A stretch of 64,000 nucleotides of DNA from Cordylochernes scorpioides (Eukaryota > Arthropoda > Arachnida > Pseudoscorpiones > Chernetidae), in the NCBI GenBank assembly GCA_030710605.1, contig CP092886.1, positions 165,136,573 through 165,200,572 on the forward strand. The letters are read 5' to 3'. Both the position numbers and the translations under genes were made by a program. Numbering within the stretch: position 1 is the first letter of the stretch; each line of letters starts with the position of its first letter. Of the stretch, positions 32,101-47,100 are shown in pieces. The notes below the pieces were generated by a model. It was not told the origin of the DNA. It ran no database searches and saw only the letters and a list, made by a program, of their open reading frames with translations.

Positions 32101-35100
32101 ATTTTGAACCGAATCCCAATATAATTTTCTTATTTTACTCTTTGAATGGGTATCGTTATGTACTTCAAGCTGTTGTCAGAGACCAGATAGGGAGAAATGA
32201 CAATAGCTCGGTCGAGCAGGTCGGCATACCTTATTTCCCAAGATCCAAACCAATATTTGAACCTTAACAAGCCGGGAATAAGTAAACTTCCTTTCTCCTC
32301 TTTTTCTCCAATTATTTGTTGCGCCGCCCAGGTTTCAATGTTTGGCATCAAAATAAAATGTGTTTTGCGCTGTGTATATATAAACAGTAATCGACACGGC
32401 CCAAAGGTTTCATAAATACGCTCTCTGAAAAAAATGATTATCTGGGAATATGATCGAATTTAAATAAATATTTTAGTAAATATCATTTAAAATATCTTTT
32501 ACTAGGGTGGTAGCATCGATAATTATCCATTGTATATTGAATTAGATAAATGGGACATCTAAATTTGCTCAGCTTTCCATTAAAGTTTATTGACTACCGA
32601 TTTTTTTTTTAACTTCATTTTCTCTTTTTTTTTTCAGGTGAGATTTAAATTTTTTAATTGAATATTTTATCAACACTTTTTAAAGCTTTACCGATTAAAG
32701 ACAAATAGAGAGAAACTATACTATTTATCGTTAAAAGGAAAAGTTCTTAATTCCAGTATAAAAAGTTATCCCGTGCCGTGATATATGCATTTTTAATAAC
32801 CTGTGTGTGATCATTTAGTATTTAATTTGAATATGAATTTCTAACTCTTTATTTTCAATTGAATGAGGGGGAGAGAGAGAAAGACTAAAACAATCAAAGT
32901 TTATTTGTAACTAGCGGATGTACCCGGCTTCGCCCGGATTTTACCCGAGTAAAGGTTTGTCTAACGAATCTCTCGATAAAGTGAACATTTTCCTCGGTCC
33001 CTTGAAAAATACTCGATAAGTTGAATAAAATCAATATTAATTGGTTCCCTCGGTAATTGGAAGTTAAAGGAATAGTATCTTGCCTTGGAATTGTATCATT
33101 ATTCTTGTATGGATGTACCCGGCTTCGCCCGGATTTTACCTGAGTAAAGGTTTGTCTAACGAATCTCTCGATAAAGTGAACATTTTCCCCCGGTCCCTTG
33201 AAAAATACTCGATAAGTTGAATAAAATCAATATTAATTGGTTCCCTCGGTAATTGGAAGTTAAAGGAATAGTATCTTGCCTTGGAATTGTATCATTATTC
33301 TTGTATGGATGTACCCGGCTTCGCCCGGGTTTTACCCGAGTAAAGGTTTGTCTAACGAATCTCTCGATAAAGTGAACATTTTCACCCGGTCCCTTGAAAA
33401 ATACTCGATAAGTTGAATAAAATCAATATTAATTGGTTCCCTCAGTAATTGGAAGTTAAAGGAATAGTATCTTGCCTTGGAATTGTATCATTATTCTTGT
33501 CTCAAATAAATTGCCGTGTCATCCTGAATTTTGTCTTTCCTAATTTTCTACGTTACAAAATCATCGTATCATCATGATAATATTTAGAGCAGATTGATGA
33601 ATTATAACAGATAAATTAGAACATTTATCTTGATTATTTTTAGGCGAAAAGTTATTTTAAAAATTTTATTTGCTAGAAACCTTCCCAGTACTATACTAAA
33701 TAACTTCCCAAAGTTCCATGGCGTTCCAATGAGTAGTTTGTTCAGGCATAAAGGACACACACACATACATTCATTTATATATATATATATATATAGTAAT
33801 AAATAGTTATTTAATTTTATAGTCCAGTTTTGTATTAAGATTATCTTCACTATTATGATCATTTAAATTCAAATTATAAAATTTGTAAAATGTTATTAAT
33901 TTGTAGATAGAGAAAAAAAAATCCTTTACTTCTAATACCTCATCAAGTTAATTATATATTTATAATTGATAACAATAAAAATTAACAACGTAACGTCTTT
34001 TGCATCGGCTTTTACACGTCATTTAGACATACTCTATCCTATATATAGAATAATAGAAGTGATAATATATTTAATATTATAAATTTTAGTAGTTAGAGAA
34101 AAGAGAGAAAGACAGAACCATGCACTTTTAATCAAACTAATAATAAGGAAAAAAAAGGTTTGTAAAGAAGGTAGATAAGATTGTTAGTATATATATATAT
34201 ATTTTTATAATTTTATATTTTATCCTTTTTTTTTTTTTAAAGATTTTTTAAGGTTTTTTTTATTTTATAATATGATTATAAATAGTTGTATTTAGTAAAA
34301 TATCTATAGTATGAATTAACATTTGTTATAAGTTTGGTTAATATGTTTTGAAACCCTAATGGTAGACCAGACATACACAAAAAAATTTTAAATTGAAATA
34401 AATTGGAAAAAGAGATCTGCTGGACCGGGGATCTTCAGATAAAAGCCCAGCTGACATATTATCTACCTTCTTTACAAACCTTTTTTTTCCTTATTATTAG
34501 TTTGATTAAAAGTGCATGGTTCTGTCTTTCTCTCTTTTCTCTAACTACTAAAATTTATAATATTAAATATATTATCACTTCTATTATTCTATATATAGGA
34601 TAGAGTATGTCTAAATGACGTGTAAAAGCCGATGCAAAAGACGTTACGTTGTTAATTTTTATTGTTATTAATTATAAATATATAATTAACTTGATGAGGT
34701 ATTAGAAGTAAAGGATTTTTTTTTCTCTATCTACAAATTAATAACATTTTACAAATTTTATAATTTGAATTTAAATGATCATAATAGTGAAGATAATCTT
34801 AATACAAAACTGGACTATAAAATTAAATAACTATTTATTACTATAATTAATTTAGATTTAGCTTGCTAATCTAATCAAATCTAATTGATATGAGTTATCA
34901 TTCTTATCAGTTTGCTCCTTAAGTTTTAAAAGTAGAATCACTGTTATAATTTTGTTATATATTTTCTACACTATATATATATATATATATAGATTACGAA
35001 AGGTAATCTCTGAAGATGGAAAATGGAATTTTTACAGATTTATAAATCAATTTTAGCTTGGGCTTGGTATTGTTAAGTGTATATATAATGTGGGGCTGGT

Positions 35101-38100
35101 TTTATACTGTATAAACGGTCTTCACGCTGTATGTCATACTTTCCATCACGAAACTTATCATATTTTTATGAGGTCTTAGTCAATTACAGTCAATGTCGGA
35201 GTACCATTTACCCTTTTCTATTATCCCTAGTACATGTGATGGAGACCAGGATAATTATGGAGGGTAGTCATATTTTCTTCTTGAAAAAAACACACATTTC
35301 CTTACTACACTACTGCAATGAAACAAATATAGGGAGGGTCTGGCTCATCTGTGATGAACCGCTAATTTCCTATAGAATTATTTATTTTTTGAAGAGAAAA
35401 ACATACGCGTAAATAATTTATAATTCTGTGTGTGAATATTGTATATTAATTAAAATTATATCCATGAACAAAACTTAAGGAAGTTGTACCATTTTATAAT
35501 ATATCGGGATTCAGGCAATAACTTCGAAAGATATTTGATACACAATGACCTTTATTGAAGACATGCTAGATAACTAAGTGTGAACAAAATTGCCTCTGCC
35601 TCCTTTAAAAAATAATAATAAACGACTGGCGACATCAAAGACTTACCACTTCCTTAAGATTTGTTCGTGAGTGGCATTTTAAAATATTATACAGTCTAAC
35701 TTGGATAATTCGAAATCGAAGGGACCAAAAAAATCGAATTATCCAAAAATTCGGATTAAAAACGGAAATTCTATTTCTAGGAAATTCTAGGGACCAAGAT
35801 AAATTTTCGAATTAAAGACCTTAGAATTATCCAAGTTCTACTGTATAAATGAATTTATTGTTTAAAATAAACATGCATGTAAACGTTGCCCATTTCTCTA
35901 AAGCAGGCCGTAAAATGGCCTCCTCAGCCGATAGGGATCTTAACATTGCATTCTTCACGCTGAAATATTTCAAATTGTAATTAATTCATAGAACAATTTA
36001 GGTTACATATTTTATTATCAGCTGAAACATATCTATCCAATTTATAATAACGTTGCCGAGTCAATTCTAACAAAGCACCGAGCTAATTACCACAAAAGGT
36101 TTTTTTCTCTCTATCCACTAAAAGGAATTTTTCCTAATGTTGCTCACAACACACCGCCCGCGCTCTTTTTAATTGGATATCATTTACTTAATGCATCAAT
36201 ACATTGTTAGTTTCTGGTCCTTAATTAGCAATTAGCATGTCGGCGAGCCGAGCGCCTAATGAGGGAGAATCCTAAGCGCATTGATCATTTCCTACATTGC
36301 TTACTTAGGAGATCTAAGGAAGCCGTCTTGGTTTTCGTTACTATGGACATCGAGATATTTTAGGAATATGTCTCGAGCCCGCAACTGATCTCTTGCGTCA
36401 GGAGAAAGGCCTATCGCATGGAATAATCATACAAGTAAAGAAAAGGATCCAAATTAGCACTTCCTCTCTGTCCATAACTATTATATTTATCAATAAACTA
36501 AAATAGCTGGTCTAGCTTGAATTATATATATTACCAATTTCAATAGAAGTATGATTATTTATTAGATATACACTCATGGACAAAACTTAAGGAAGTTGTA
36601 CCTTTTAGCATGTATATCGGGATTCAGACAATATCTCTGAAAGATATTTTATATACAGTGAGCTTTATTGAAGACACACGAGATAACCATAGTGTGAACA
36701 AAATTGGCCCTGTCTCCTTAAAAAAAAGACATGAGTGTAATTCTAGCAAACTTTCAGCAATAACGTTCCTGCCAAAATAAAGAAGTGGTGATAACAACGC
36801 TTCTCTCGAAATGTATTGCATAATTCACTCATTAGGAATTACTCTTTTTACTTCTTTGTATTGATCTGTATTCTTAATTGGTCTCAAAATGTAGGAAGGC
36901 ATTGTTCGATTTAGGAAATAATTGAAGGATACGTTTATAATGGTGAAGATGACAATATAGAAATGATTAAAGGTGACATCGAGCGTTTGGCCCAACCGTG
37001 AAGGCCTCCTGTTGGGCTCTCTGAACTGTCATCTACTCACAAAAAGGACCGCGAATCCATTAGATATTTTATCATAAAATAACATAGTAATGTTGATGTA
37101 ATATACCTTATAATAATATTATAAAATACTCTGTTTAATTAATTTATTTTTGATTGTTTGGATTTGGCATCACTGTAATTATTGTTGTTATTATGAATAA
37201 ATTAAAAAGTGTATGTTTGACATTAGAAAGATATATAATTAAAATATGTTTCTTAATTTGGTAAAGCATTTTTATTTATTTAATCGAAGGAACATTACAG
37301 TTGAAAAAAGGAATTGAAAATAGAAAAGAGTTTTGTCCATGAGTGTATTTGGGATTGCTTATGAGTAAACAGCTCTTACACAGGACCATTGTGAAAATAT
37401 TTAACCTACAAGACTAGTATATTATGGAAATCTGCAACAAATACCTCCAGTGTTTTTACATGGATTATTTGGATTCACATTGCTATCTTTGTGATAATAA
37501 CAAGGATCCTCAAATCTATATATAATGAATCGATATTAGAAAATATTTATTTTATATATGTAATTCAATCTAAGGTATTTTTAAAAAAAGAATGTTTTCA
37601 TATCATTTCCGACTTAACGACTGCATATCAATTCATATATTTTGGGTAAGAAGTATATTAATATTTTAAAATCAAGCTAATTAATATATTTTAGCATTTA
37701 TATTTAATAATATATTAATAATAATATTTTTTTTTCGGAAACTATTCGAATTCGTTTATTCTATAATGGCTTGCATAAAATGTTAATTTTTATTATTAAA
37801 CTATCAGAAGCATTCTTTTAAAAAGCATAACTGTTCTATAAATATAAAATATTATTTCGCTCACTCTTTTCAGAAATGAATAGAAGCGATTGCAAAATCT
37901 TAGTAGGGAAATATAGTTCTCAATTTTAAGATACAAAACAGAGCTCATTAAGCTTCTCAAGTTTACAAAGCAACATCAAGACATTCCTAAATTTCCTTAA
38001 GATCCATTGAAATATTCAACGCCAAAGAACCCTCAGTATTCAGAGCAGAACTTACTGCAGTGCACGAAGCATAACTAAATATCCATAAAGAAAATCCAAT

Positions 38101-41100
38101 CAAGGCTTGCATATAAATTGACTCTAAAGCAGCCATTTATGCTTTTAAAAACTGTTACAAAAGCCACGACGCCCTGCTTAAAAATATAGCAAAAGCTATG
38201 AATGACCTCAATCCTGAAAGTTCAATAACCTTCCAATGGATCCCATCACATGTGAGAGTACCTGGCAATGAAAGGGCTGACTCATTGGCTAAAGCAGGAG
38301 CATCTAAAGAAAATATCCCAAAAATATCCTCAACCCTTCCAACAGCAAATGATCACTCTAACAGACTGAAAATCAAATTTAATAAAGATTGGCAAAATAA
38401 AACATCAAACACCGCTGGTTCAATGGAAAAACTCCCCTCCTGAAAACCAACTCACAACTTAACAGATCAGACTTCACCATGCTTTCCCGTCTTAAAACAG
38501 GCCATCTACGTCCAATGATTTTCACAAGTGGATCCAAAACCGTTCCAAATTGCACCAAATGTCAGGATTCTGCAGCGAGCCTAGAACACATCATGCAATG
38601 CATCGGGCATTGCCGAACGGACATCTACACCGATCCAACTGTGGTCATCGAGGTGATAAAGAGGCATGGCCTTCAGGATCTGGTCTAGACTTGAAGTCCA
38701 GACTTGGGACAAGAAAAAAAAACTGAATGCAAAGCTGATAGCGTTAGTCTCCAACATTTCCTTATTGCATTCGAGCCACAAAAAATAAAAGAACCGTTGG
38801 GAATTCCAGCAAAACTCATTAAACTAACTTATGGAGTTGGACTAATTTTCCATATAGTCTTTTTATAGGAATAAGAAGCAACATTTTAATACTAGCTCAT
38901 TACTGAAAGGCCTATATATCTCGAAAGAAATGAAATATGGGCGGTCGAATTTACCTGAAACTGTTGTTATGAATATCAATGATATGAATCTGCACGATCT
39001 GGTCAGAAATGACCCAAACTAGGCATTGGATCGCTTTCTCATAGCGGGAGCTGTGCCAGTTGTACAATGGCTATAGGCCATTTATAAAAGGAAGAACTAA
39101 GAGACGATATGGCGGAACGCTACACCCAGCAGATTGAAGCATATTAGTGCATAGAGAGATTTCAAAATAGCCCCGGCGGCGGAAGACGGATATTTTAAAG
39201 AGAGCGTCTGCTGGCGCCCTGCCAGCCCTACCGGCGCTCGCGTAAATGGCCAATTACTCCTTCAGTGCCCCACCTGTGGTCTGTGACGGACATTCTTCTA
39301 TCCACTCAACAGCACACAGTAACAATTCCAGGCACCAATTTTTCTTTTTCAAATAAAACAAACGTTTTACTCTCTTATTACGATGAAAGACTATTGAATG
39401 GGCTTGGCTCATCAGTATGGAACCCTCCCAGCGGTTTCGCCAAATTAACCCACCAGACCGCTTTCAGACCTCAAATACTGTATTGGACAATTATGCATAT
39501 ATATGCGACACTGAAGAGTGGAAGCAAACTATGGATATATAAGCTTATAGAACAGTAGAAATACATATAAATATTTGCATCGAGCAATGCTCTTACAAGG
39601 ACAGTTACGCAAAAATTAATTATAAAGCAATATATATTTATATGGATAAAATATAATATTTAACCACACACCATTAAATTAGACTCATGAACAAAACTTA
39701 AGGAAGTTGTATACCTTTTAGTATGTATATCGGGATTCAGACAATAACTCTGAAATATATTTGATACACAGTGACCTTTATTGAAGACACACGAGATAAC
39801 TAAGTGTGAACAAAATGCCTGTTTTTCCTTTTAAAAAAATAGGCGATCGGCGACATCAAAGACCTTCCACTTCCTTAAGTTTTGTCCATGAGTGTATGTC
39901 CATAGTCAGCTTAATTACCACAACCAAGATTCTCTATTCAGTGTTCGATATATAAACCCAATGTATTATTAGAGAGGTCTGGTAGATGAAACAGGCGAAA
40001 CCACTTGGAGGGCTCATCACTGAGCTTACCATGGTGTAAAATACCGCTGAGGTGAATGGAACGCCAACCGCCTTGATGTCATCAGACCGACTCTCGGCAA
40101 ACTTGGTGCTTCAAAGCAAAGCAGAGATTTATTCACAGCTCACAAATCACCATCACGACAAATTATAAGAATTAGCATTGCAAATATTATAAATTGAAAA
40201 GTACCCTTATGGACAAAACTTAATAAAGTGGAAAGTTGTCTTTGATAACGCCGGTCGTCTGTTTTTTTTTTTTTTTAAGGAGACGGAGGCAATTTTGTTC
40301 ATACTTTGGTATCTCGTTTGTCTTTAATATAGGTCGCTGTATATTAAATATTTTTCAGAGTTATTGTCTGAATCCCGATATACATGCTAAAAGGTACAAC
40401 TTCCTTAAGTTTGTCAATGAGTATTTGCAGTAATAAGTACTTTTGTAAAACGCCACTTGAAGTTACACCGCATGAGTTTCTTTTAAATGAAAACTCAAAA
40501 TTTATTTCAAGGTGAAATATCGACTATTTCTAACCTTTTTGGATGAGGTATGAAAGGGTGAATTATGAAGAGTAATGATGAACGGAAAAATAAAAGTGTC
40601 CAGGGATGGGAATCGAACCCACAATGATCCACTTACCGGGCAGATGCCATGTCCACTAGGCTACCCTGGTCGTATTTTTTCGTTCGTAAATAATACATAA
40701 AGTAACTTATAATACAATATAATGCACTGCGGCAAAATACATCCAGGGTAGCCTAGTGGACATGGCATCTGCCCGGTAAGCGGATCATTGTGGGTTTGAT
40801 TCCCATCCCTGGACACTTTTATTTTTCCGTTCATCATTACTCTTCATAATTTACCCTTTCATACCTCATCCAAAAAGGTTAGAAATAGTTTATATTTCAC
40901 CTTGAAATAAATTTTGATTTTTCGTTTAAAAGAAACTCATGCGGTGTAACTTCAAGTGTCGTTTTACAATCACAGGCCGCAGTGCATTATATTGTATAAT
41001 AAGTACTTTTATTATTTATATAAAAGCAACGGGTCTATTGAAATGAAGAGCTTAGGTTCTCAAGTTTGCCTTTTTTATTGCACATAATTAAAATGATAAA

Positions 41101-44100
41101 GATTTCACGATCAGATTTTTTTAAAATTAGAAATGCCATATTTCTAGTGAGAATCGTTCTCGGGATGAATAAACTAAAACATTAACCATATTTATACCTA
41201 GGACTAGTCTAACTCCACCAGCGAGTGCAAGTAACCAAACGGGACTCTGGCACATTTGTAAGTGCAAAAGTCTGATTTTTACATGTGTAGACATTTGGTG
41301 AACTTACAGTAAATAGCAGTCGTCAACTTCTACCCACCATGATTATCATGGCCTGTACCACGTGTACTAGGGATAATAAAAATAATAATAACTAGGAATG
41401 TTTCACAAGTGTTTTTTACATAAACCTGTTGGAGATGGATTTTGGTTTGAAAACTAGCATTTCTAATAAAACGAAACTCATTGTGTGAAATCTTTATTAT
41501 TTTAATTACGTTTCACACAATTTAATTGTAAATCATTGTAAATGATTGCTCAAACATACCGATAATTATACGACAATATTCAGAACGGTAACTCATTATT
41601 ATCTGTAAGAAGTTCTAGGTATTGGATGTTGTCGAAATATTCTATAATCCGAAACTATTTTAATACGAAATATTTTCCATGTCCCGGAATCATCTCTTTA
41701 AGAAAGTAACCGGAGCTCCACTAGAAAACTTCTCTCCAACTCTATTTAAAATATTTGATGTTGTAATATTTTTAAAATATGATAAATAAAAAAAGTCCTA
41801 AAATATCGTTTAAATGTTCGTTTAAAACTTTTAAGATCAATATTCCAGTATTTATTCGATATTTTAATTTCGTTATCACAAAAACACAACCAAAAGAATA
41901 TATTTTAATGACCTAATTGGTGGTGGTGTCTTGTTCTTTCCTTGGAAAGGGGGGTGCCATTGCCCCGTTAGTCAGCCACATTTCAGATGGCCTGTAGGCC
42001 TTCACGATTACCGTTGCGGCTCAGGGCTCACGACACTGTACTTCGCCCTACAGGGCAGTCCCTTACTTGTGCTGCTTCTTCCGCCCGCCACGTAGAGGAG
42101 GACTTCGGGGCAGGAACGACCTAATTAAAAACATGTTGAGGGAGTTATTAGACATTTAAGTTTTTTTTATTATTTAAAACGAATGCACATGTGAGATTGT
42201 AGAGAAGTGAGGAAATATACAAGTGAACAATATTGCAATTTCCAACACGATTGATTATTGAAAGGGCTGTGTCGCGTGAAATTTCGCCATCTCAGTCTCA
42301 AGAGCGCTTCAACTATTGCACTGACTTGTCCTGCTTATCAACAAGATACGTTCTTCCGTATCAGAAGAACATGTTGGTGCCAGAGTAAGATTTTGTTCAT
42401 AAGGAGGATCCACCTCCTGTTTTATAAGGCAGAACTTTTATATTGTTGCAAGTAGCTAATATACCCGGCTTCGCCCAAATTTTACTTGAGTGAAAGTTTG
42501 CCTAACAAATATTGTTTGAACTATGATATATGTTTTATATACATATATATAAGGCGTCTCTCCCGTCAAAATAGACGCTAAAACTAAGCGCCATCTATTG
42601 ACCGTCTCAGAAAACTAGCGGACTCAATTCGGTAAGAAAGTCACGACACCAGTTTTGGAAAACTGAGAAGCGTTCACCTAGAGACCTTGGTTCGGGTTAA
42701 TGTACTCGTCAGTATAGGGTGGGCTTTATTCCATGAGATCCACATAAGGGATCAAATGAAATCTTCACAATCTCAAAAAGAGGTGTTTAGCTGGTAGAGT
42801 GGCTAGGTCAAATCTATGGCCAAAATATAGATGAAAACTTTGACGGGAGGAGATTAAGCTCTAAAAATGAAGGTCGCCTCTCCCATCAAAATATAAACGT
42901 TAAAGCTAATTATACTAATTAGCTAACCTATTAGCCCGAAACTACGGTCTCTAGGTCGGTGTTTCTCAGTTTGCCAAAGCTGGTGTCGTGGCTTTCTCAC
43001 CGACCTAAGTCCGCTAGTTTACGGAGTGTTCTGCTGGAGTGAATTTTTTGCCGAGATATCTTGTTTCAACCCATCAAACATAGTGCGACAATATTATTAT
43101 AATTTTCTGACTAAAAATGAGTTAACTAGTCTAATAATTGGTTAATTTGAATTTTAATTGGTTAAAAATGTGACAAAAATACCTTCCAGACTTAATTATA
43201 TATCCTGTTAAAATTTCATCCAGATTAGTTAAATATTTAGGAAACAAATGTGGGACAAACAGACATGTAATCTTTATACAATAAATATAAATTAAAGATT
43301 GATTCTCTCAAGGTATTCATAGTATTCTATTAAGGTCAAGGAAATGGTAAAAAAAACCGAAGCTATCAGTAAAATATATAAAATAGGCCGCAAAAACCAG
43401 GAAAGTAATATTGTTTCTCTGTAAACTCTAGCGCTTGGAGCGCCGCTTGTTGGGTGATCAGTGTTGCTATTTCTCTTTTATAAATAACTGAATCGTAACT
43501 CCAACCTACACACAAGGACAAAATCTTAGAAATGGTATTCAACCAAACGATGGACATAAGCTTTTAGGACAGTAGAATTACATTCAAAAGATTCCACCCT
43601 TCAGTGCAGCATATAAAAGCAGAATGATCCAATACCGTATTGGAGCTCTAAAGAAGCGGTCTGGTAGATTAAATTGGCGAAACCGCTGGGAGGGATCACC
43701 ACTGATGAGCCCATCCCTCCCAATATTTTTTCATCGCAGTAAGGACAGTAGAAGTTTGATTTATTTGTGAAAAGAAATAATCACGTCTTAATGTATTCAT
43801 TAGTTATATATAGATGGCGCGTTATTGCTTTGTATTAATTGTAGAGTCTATTTTAGCGGTTTAACAAGTTACCTTGTATATCAATATCTCTCTTCTTCTT
43901 CTTCTTTCTTATCTCCACTCAATCATATTAGGGTATCAAATTGTTTCCCTTGATGTGGTGTCTGTTTGACAACCATCATGACTGGGCGAAGTAGAATGCG
44001 TCTGCCTTTGTTATTAAGACTGGGAGCATTACTCAGTGGCAGGCCGACTTAGCTCCAAAAGAAATGGCCGCCTCTGACATGAGGAACAGACGCCATGTGC

Positions 44101-47100
44101 AGCCGCTCCTAACATGGAGTACAAACGCTGCTCATTCTGTATTTCTGGATTAGGAGCCCTTACAGGGTACTATCAGCCGGGCCAGCTGAGCCCAGGTTTT
44201 TTAGCGAGCTTGTTACTGCTCCCCCTCCTCCTTTTTCATCCGGGCTTGGGACCGGCAAAGGCGGAATTTCAATATCTCTTATTTATATAAATTGAACGAC
44301 TCCTCTCACTACATGACAACATTACACAATAAGATATAGTATTGGGAATCTTCTATCAAAGTACCTATGGAAGTCTACTCGTATAACACAAATCTGTTTC
44401 AGAACGGCTCTCTATCTGAAACTGGATGAGTCTCAAGGCGATGAACAAGTAAGCACCCCATTCCCATTAAATATCTCATACTGTTAGAGCCTTCTTGGAG
44501 TTTTGTATTAGCATGCTTTCTTTCAGAAGGCATAGCGGAGACGATCTTATTCGATCTTAAATTGAAAAGAATGAACTTCTCCTCCACGTTAGAGTAATCA
44601 AAGAAATGTTTTTATTGAAATCGACATGTTAAGTTATGATTAAATTAAAAAAAAAATACTAAGCATTGCGTTTTTTTTTGTTTTTTTTTTTTATTATGAA
44701 GCGAGAAGTTTTCTATCATCCTGAATTCAATTAAATACTTAGCTAGTTAACTCTTTCCTGTGTTGCGACAGGTGGTAGAAATGGACGTTAAAGAAGACAC
44801 AGTAAAGGCTGATGAAGGCGACCAATTCGCAAGCAAGATGCTCTGTTCCACCGAGAGTGGCCCAAGGCTCGGCGCGGAGGGTCTGGACGACATTGAAGAA
44901 TTCAACGGAAAGATTGAGAGGGCAGATTCTTCGTTTTCTCGAGGTATCAATAATTTGTTTCTTATCTAATGAGGGTGAAGGGTTTTCACCAAAACGTCGT
45001 TAAAATAAAGAATTTCACCTTGCCGAGGTTGCTTCTCATCCAGGCAGAGTCCATCTTTAATTAAATATTGCTCTCATTCTCTCTAACTCTCTTCTCGTAA
45101 CCTAACTGCCCCATCTGTATAAGAAACCTCTTTCTTCTTGAAAATAAAGATACTTCTTCCAGTAAATCTTTTTATTACCTCGACGTTTCGACAAAATATG
45201 TTGTCCTCGTCAAAAGTAAACGAAAATTAAAACATTTAGCAAGGCGTTAAATTGCTCCTGACGAGGACAAAAGTTTTTGTCGAAACGTCGAGGTAATAAA
45301 AGGATTCACTGGCCGAAGTATCTTTATTTGCAAGAACTATAAATGCCGGCCAGGCAGCCTCTATCTTTACGATAAACCTCTCTCTGTACAAATAGAAACC
45401 TCTCAATTTTTCAAACATCTCAAATTAAATAGCGATATATTTCCTCATCATCATAATCTATGGGCCCTCTATCGATGAAATTTGAGACAAATTTTAACGC
45501 TCTCTCTCTCTCTCTCTACTTTAAAAAATAATAATTATTTATACAGACCTTAGAGAGTACAATGATATGAAGAAGACATGGCCATCAGTAATGAACCCTC
45601 CAAGAAATCGCTGAAAAATGGTTCACCATAAATAAACCTTACCTAATTTTTAAAAATAATTTCAGCATAAGGTTGGTATATGAATTGTTTTTATAAAAAA
45701 ATATCCGTTAAAATTAGCTTCAAACTTAAATTGTAAAATTATATCATTGCTATATATAAACATTCTTTAATAATGGAAACAGCGTCTATAGATTTTACTG
45801 CAATAAGAGAAAAATAATTTAAAGGAATTAGCTAATCGGTAGCGAAATCTCTCAGCGCGCGGTTTTGCAGATTAATCTCTAGAATATTTTATTATTGGAT
45901 CAGAAAAAGAGAGCAATAGAGCGATAACATAGCTTCCTGGCCTATCGCCAACTATCCGGTCTGAGCTACAAACTATAAGAAGGTTCTAGTCATCATCGGA
46001 CTAAATTGTTGAGAACAATTAGTTGACCAGATAGTTTCAGGCTGGGAACAAGTCTGGTTGGAGGGCGAGTGATGGAGGTTTGGAGTCTTGTGCTCCAAGA
46101 AGTAGCACCGTCTACGCACTGCATCATAGAAAAGCCTGTCAGTAAAAACGTAGGCAGTTTGTGGCTCTTCCAAGAATTGGGGACAGTTTGTATGGATATA
46201 TTTGTGTCAGGCTGTCTAATCTTCCAGGAAACCAAAAAAAAAAAGCAGTCTCTGTTTTGTCAGTTTAGTCTGTCATTTCGTTCATTTCCTGAAATTCCGC
46301 TTTGGCCCCAGATCTATCATAAGTTGACTTAGGGGATCGATCTAAGGCGAGTAATATTTCCGAAATAAGAGCTGATTAGGCTTGTTGAGACATGCCAATA
46401 GCTCCAGGGCAGATCTGCAGTCGGAGTCAATAGCCCCTCCAGGCTTGACAAGCATGCTTTCCGCTAAGCGAATTGCCCAGAGAATCGCCAATAGTTCAGT
46501 TTGATATGCCGAGCAATCAGGACGAAGGCTGAGAAGTATTAATTGGTTTTGGGATGGGGGATAATTTAAGTCTCCCGATACCAGAGTCACAGATTGGGAT
46601 CTGTTGGTAAATTTGATGGGNNNNNNNNNNNNNNNNNNNNNNNNNNNNNNNNNNNNNNNNNNNNNNNNNNNNNNNNNNNNNNNNNNNNNNNNNNNNNNNN
46701 NNNNNNNNNNNNNNNNNNNNNNNNNNNNNNNNNNNNNNNNNNNNNNNNNNNNNNNNNNNNNNNNNNNNNNNNNNNNNNNNNNNNNNNNNNNNNNNNNNNN
46801 NNNNNNNNNNNNNNNNNNNNNNNNNNNNNNNNNNNNNNNNNNNNNNNNNNNNNNNNNNNNNNNNNNNNNNNNNNNNNNNNNNNNNNNNNNNNNNNNNNNN
46901 NNNNNNNNNNNNNNNNNNNNNNNNNNNNNNNNNNNNNNNNNNNNNNNNNNNNNNNNNNNNNNNNNNNNNNNNNNNNNNNNNNNNNNNNNNNNNNNNNNNN
47001 NNNNNNNNNNNNNNNNNNNNNNNNNNNNNNNNNNNNNCCCCAACGACTACCGATTTGAATATACGGTTTCCAACCGTTAAAGAGGTCTAATTTTCTTGGG

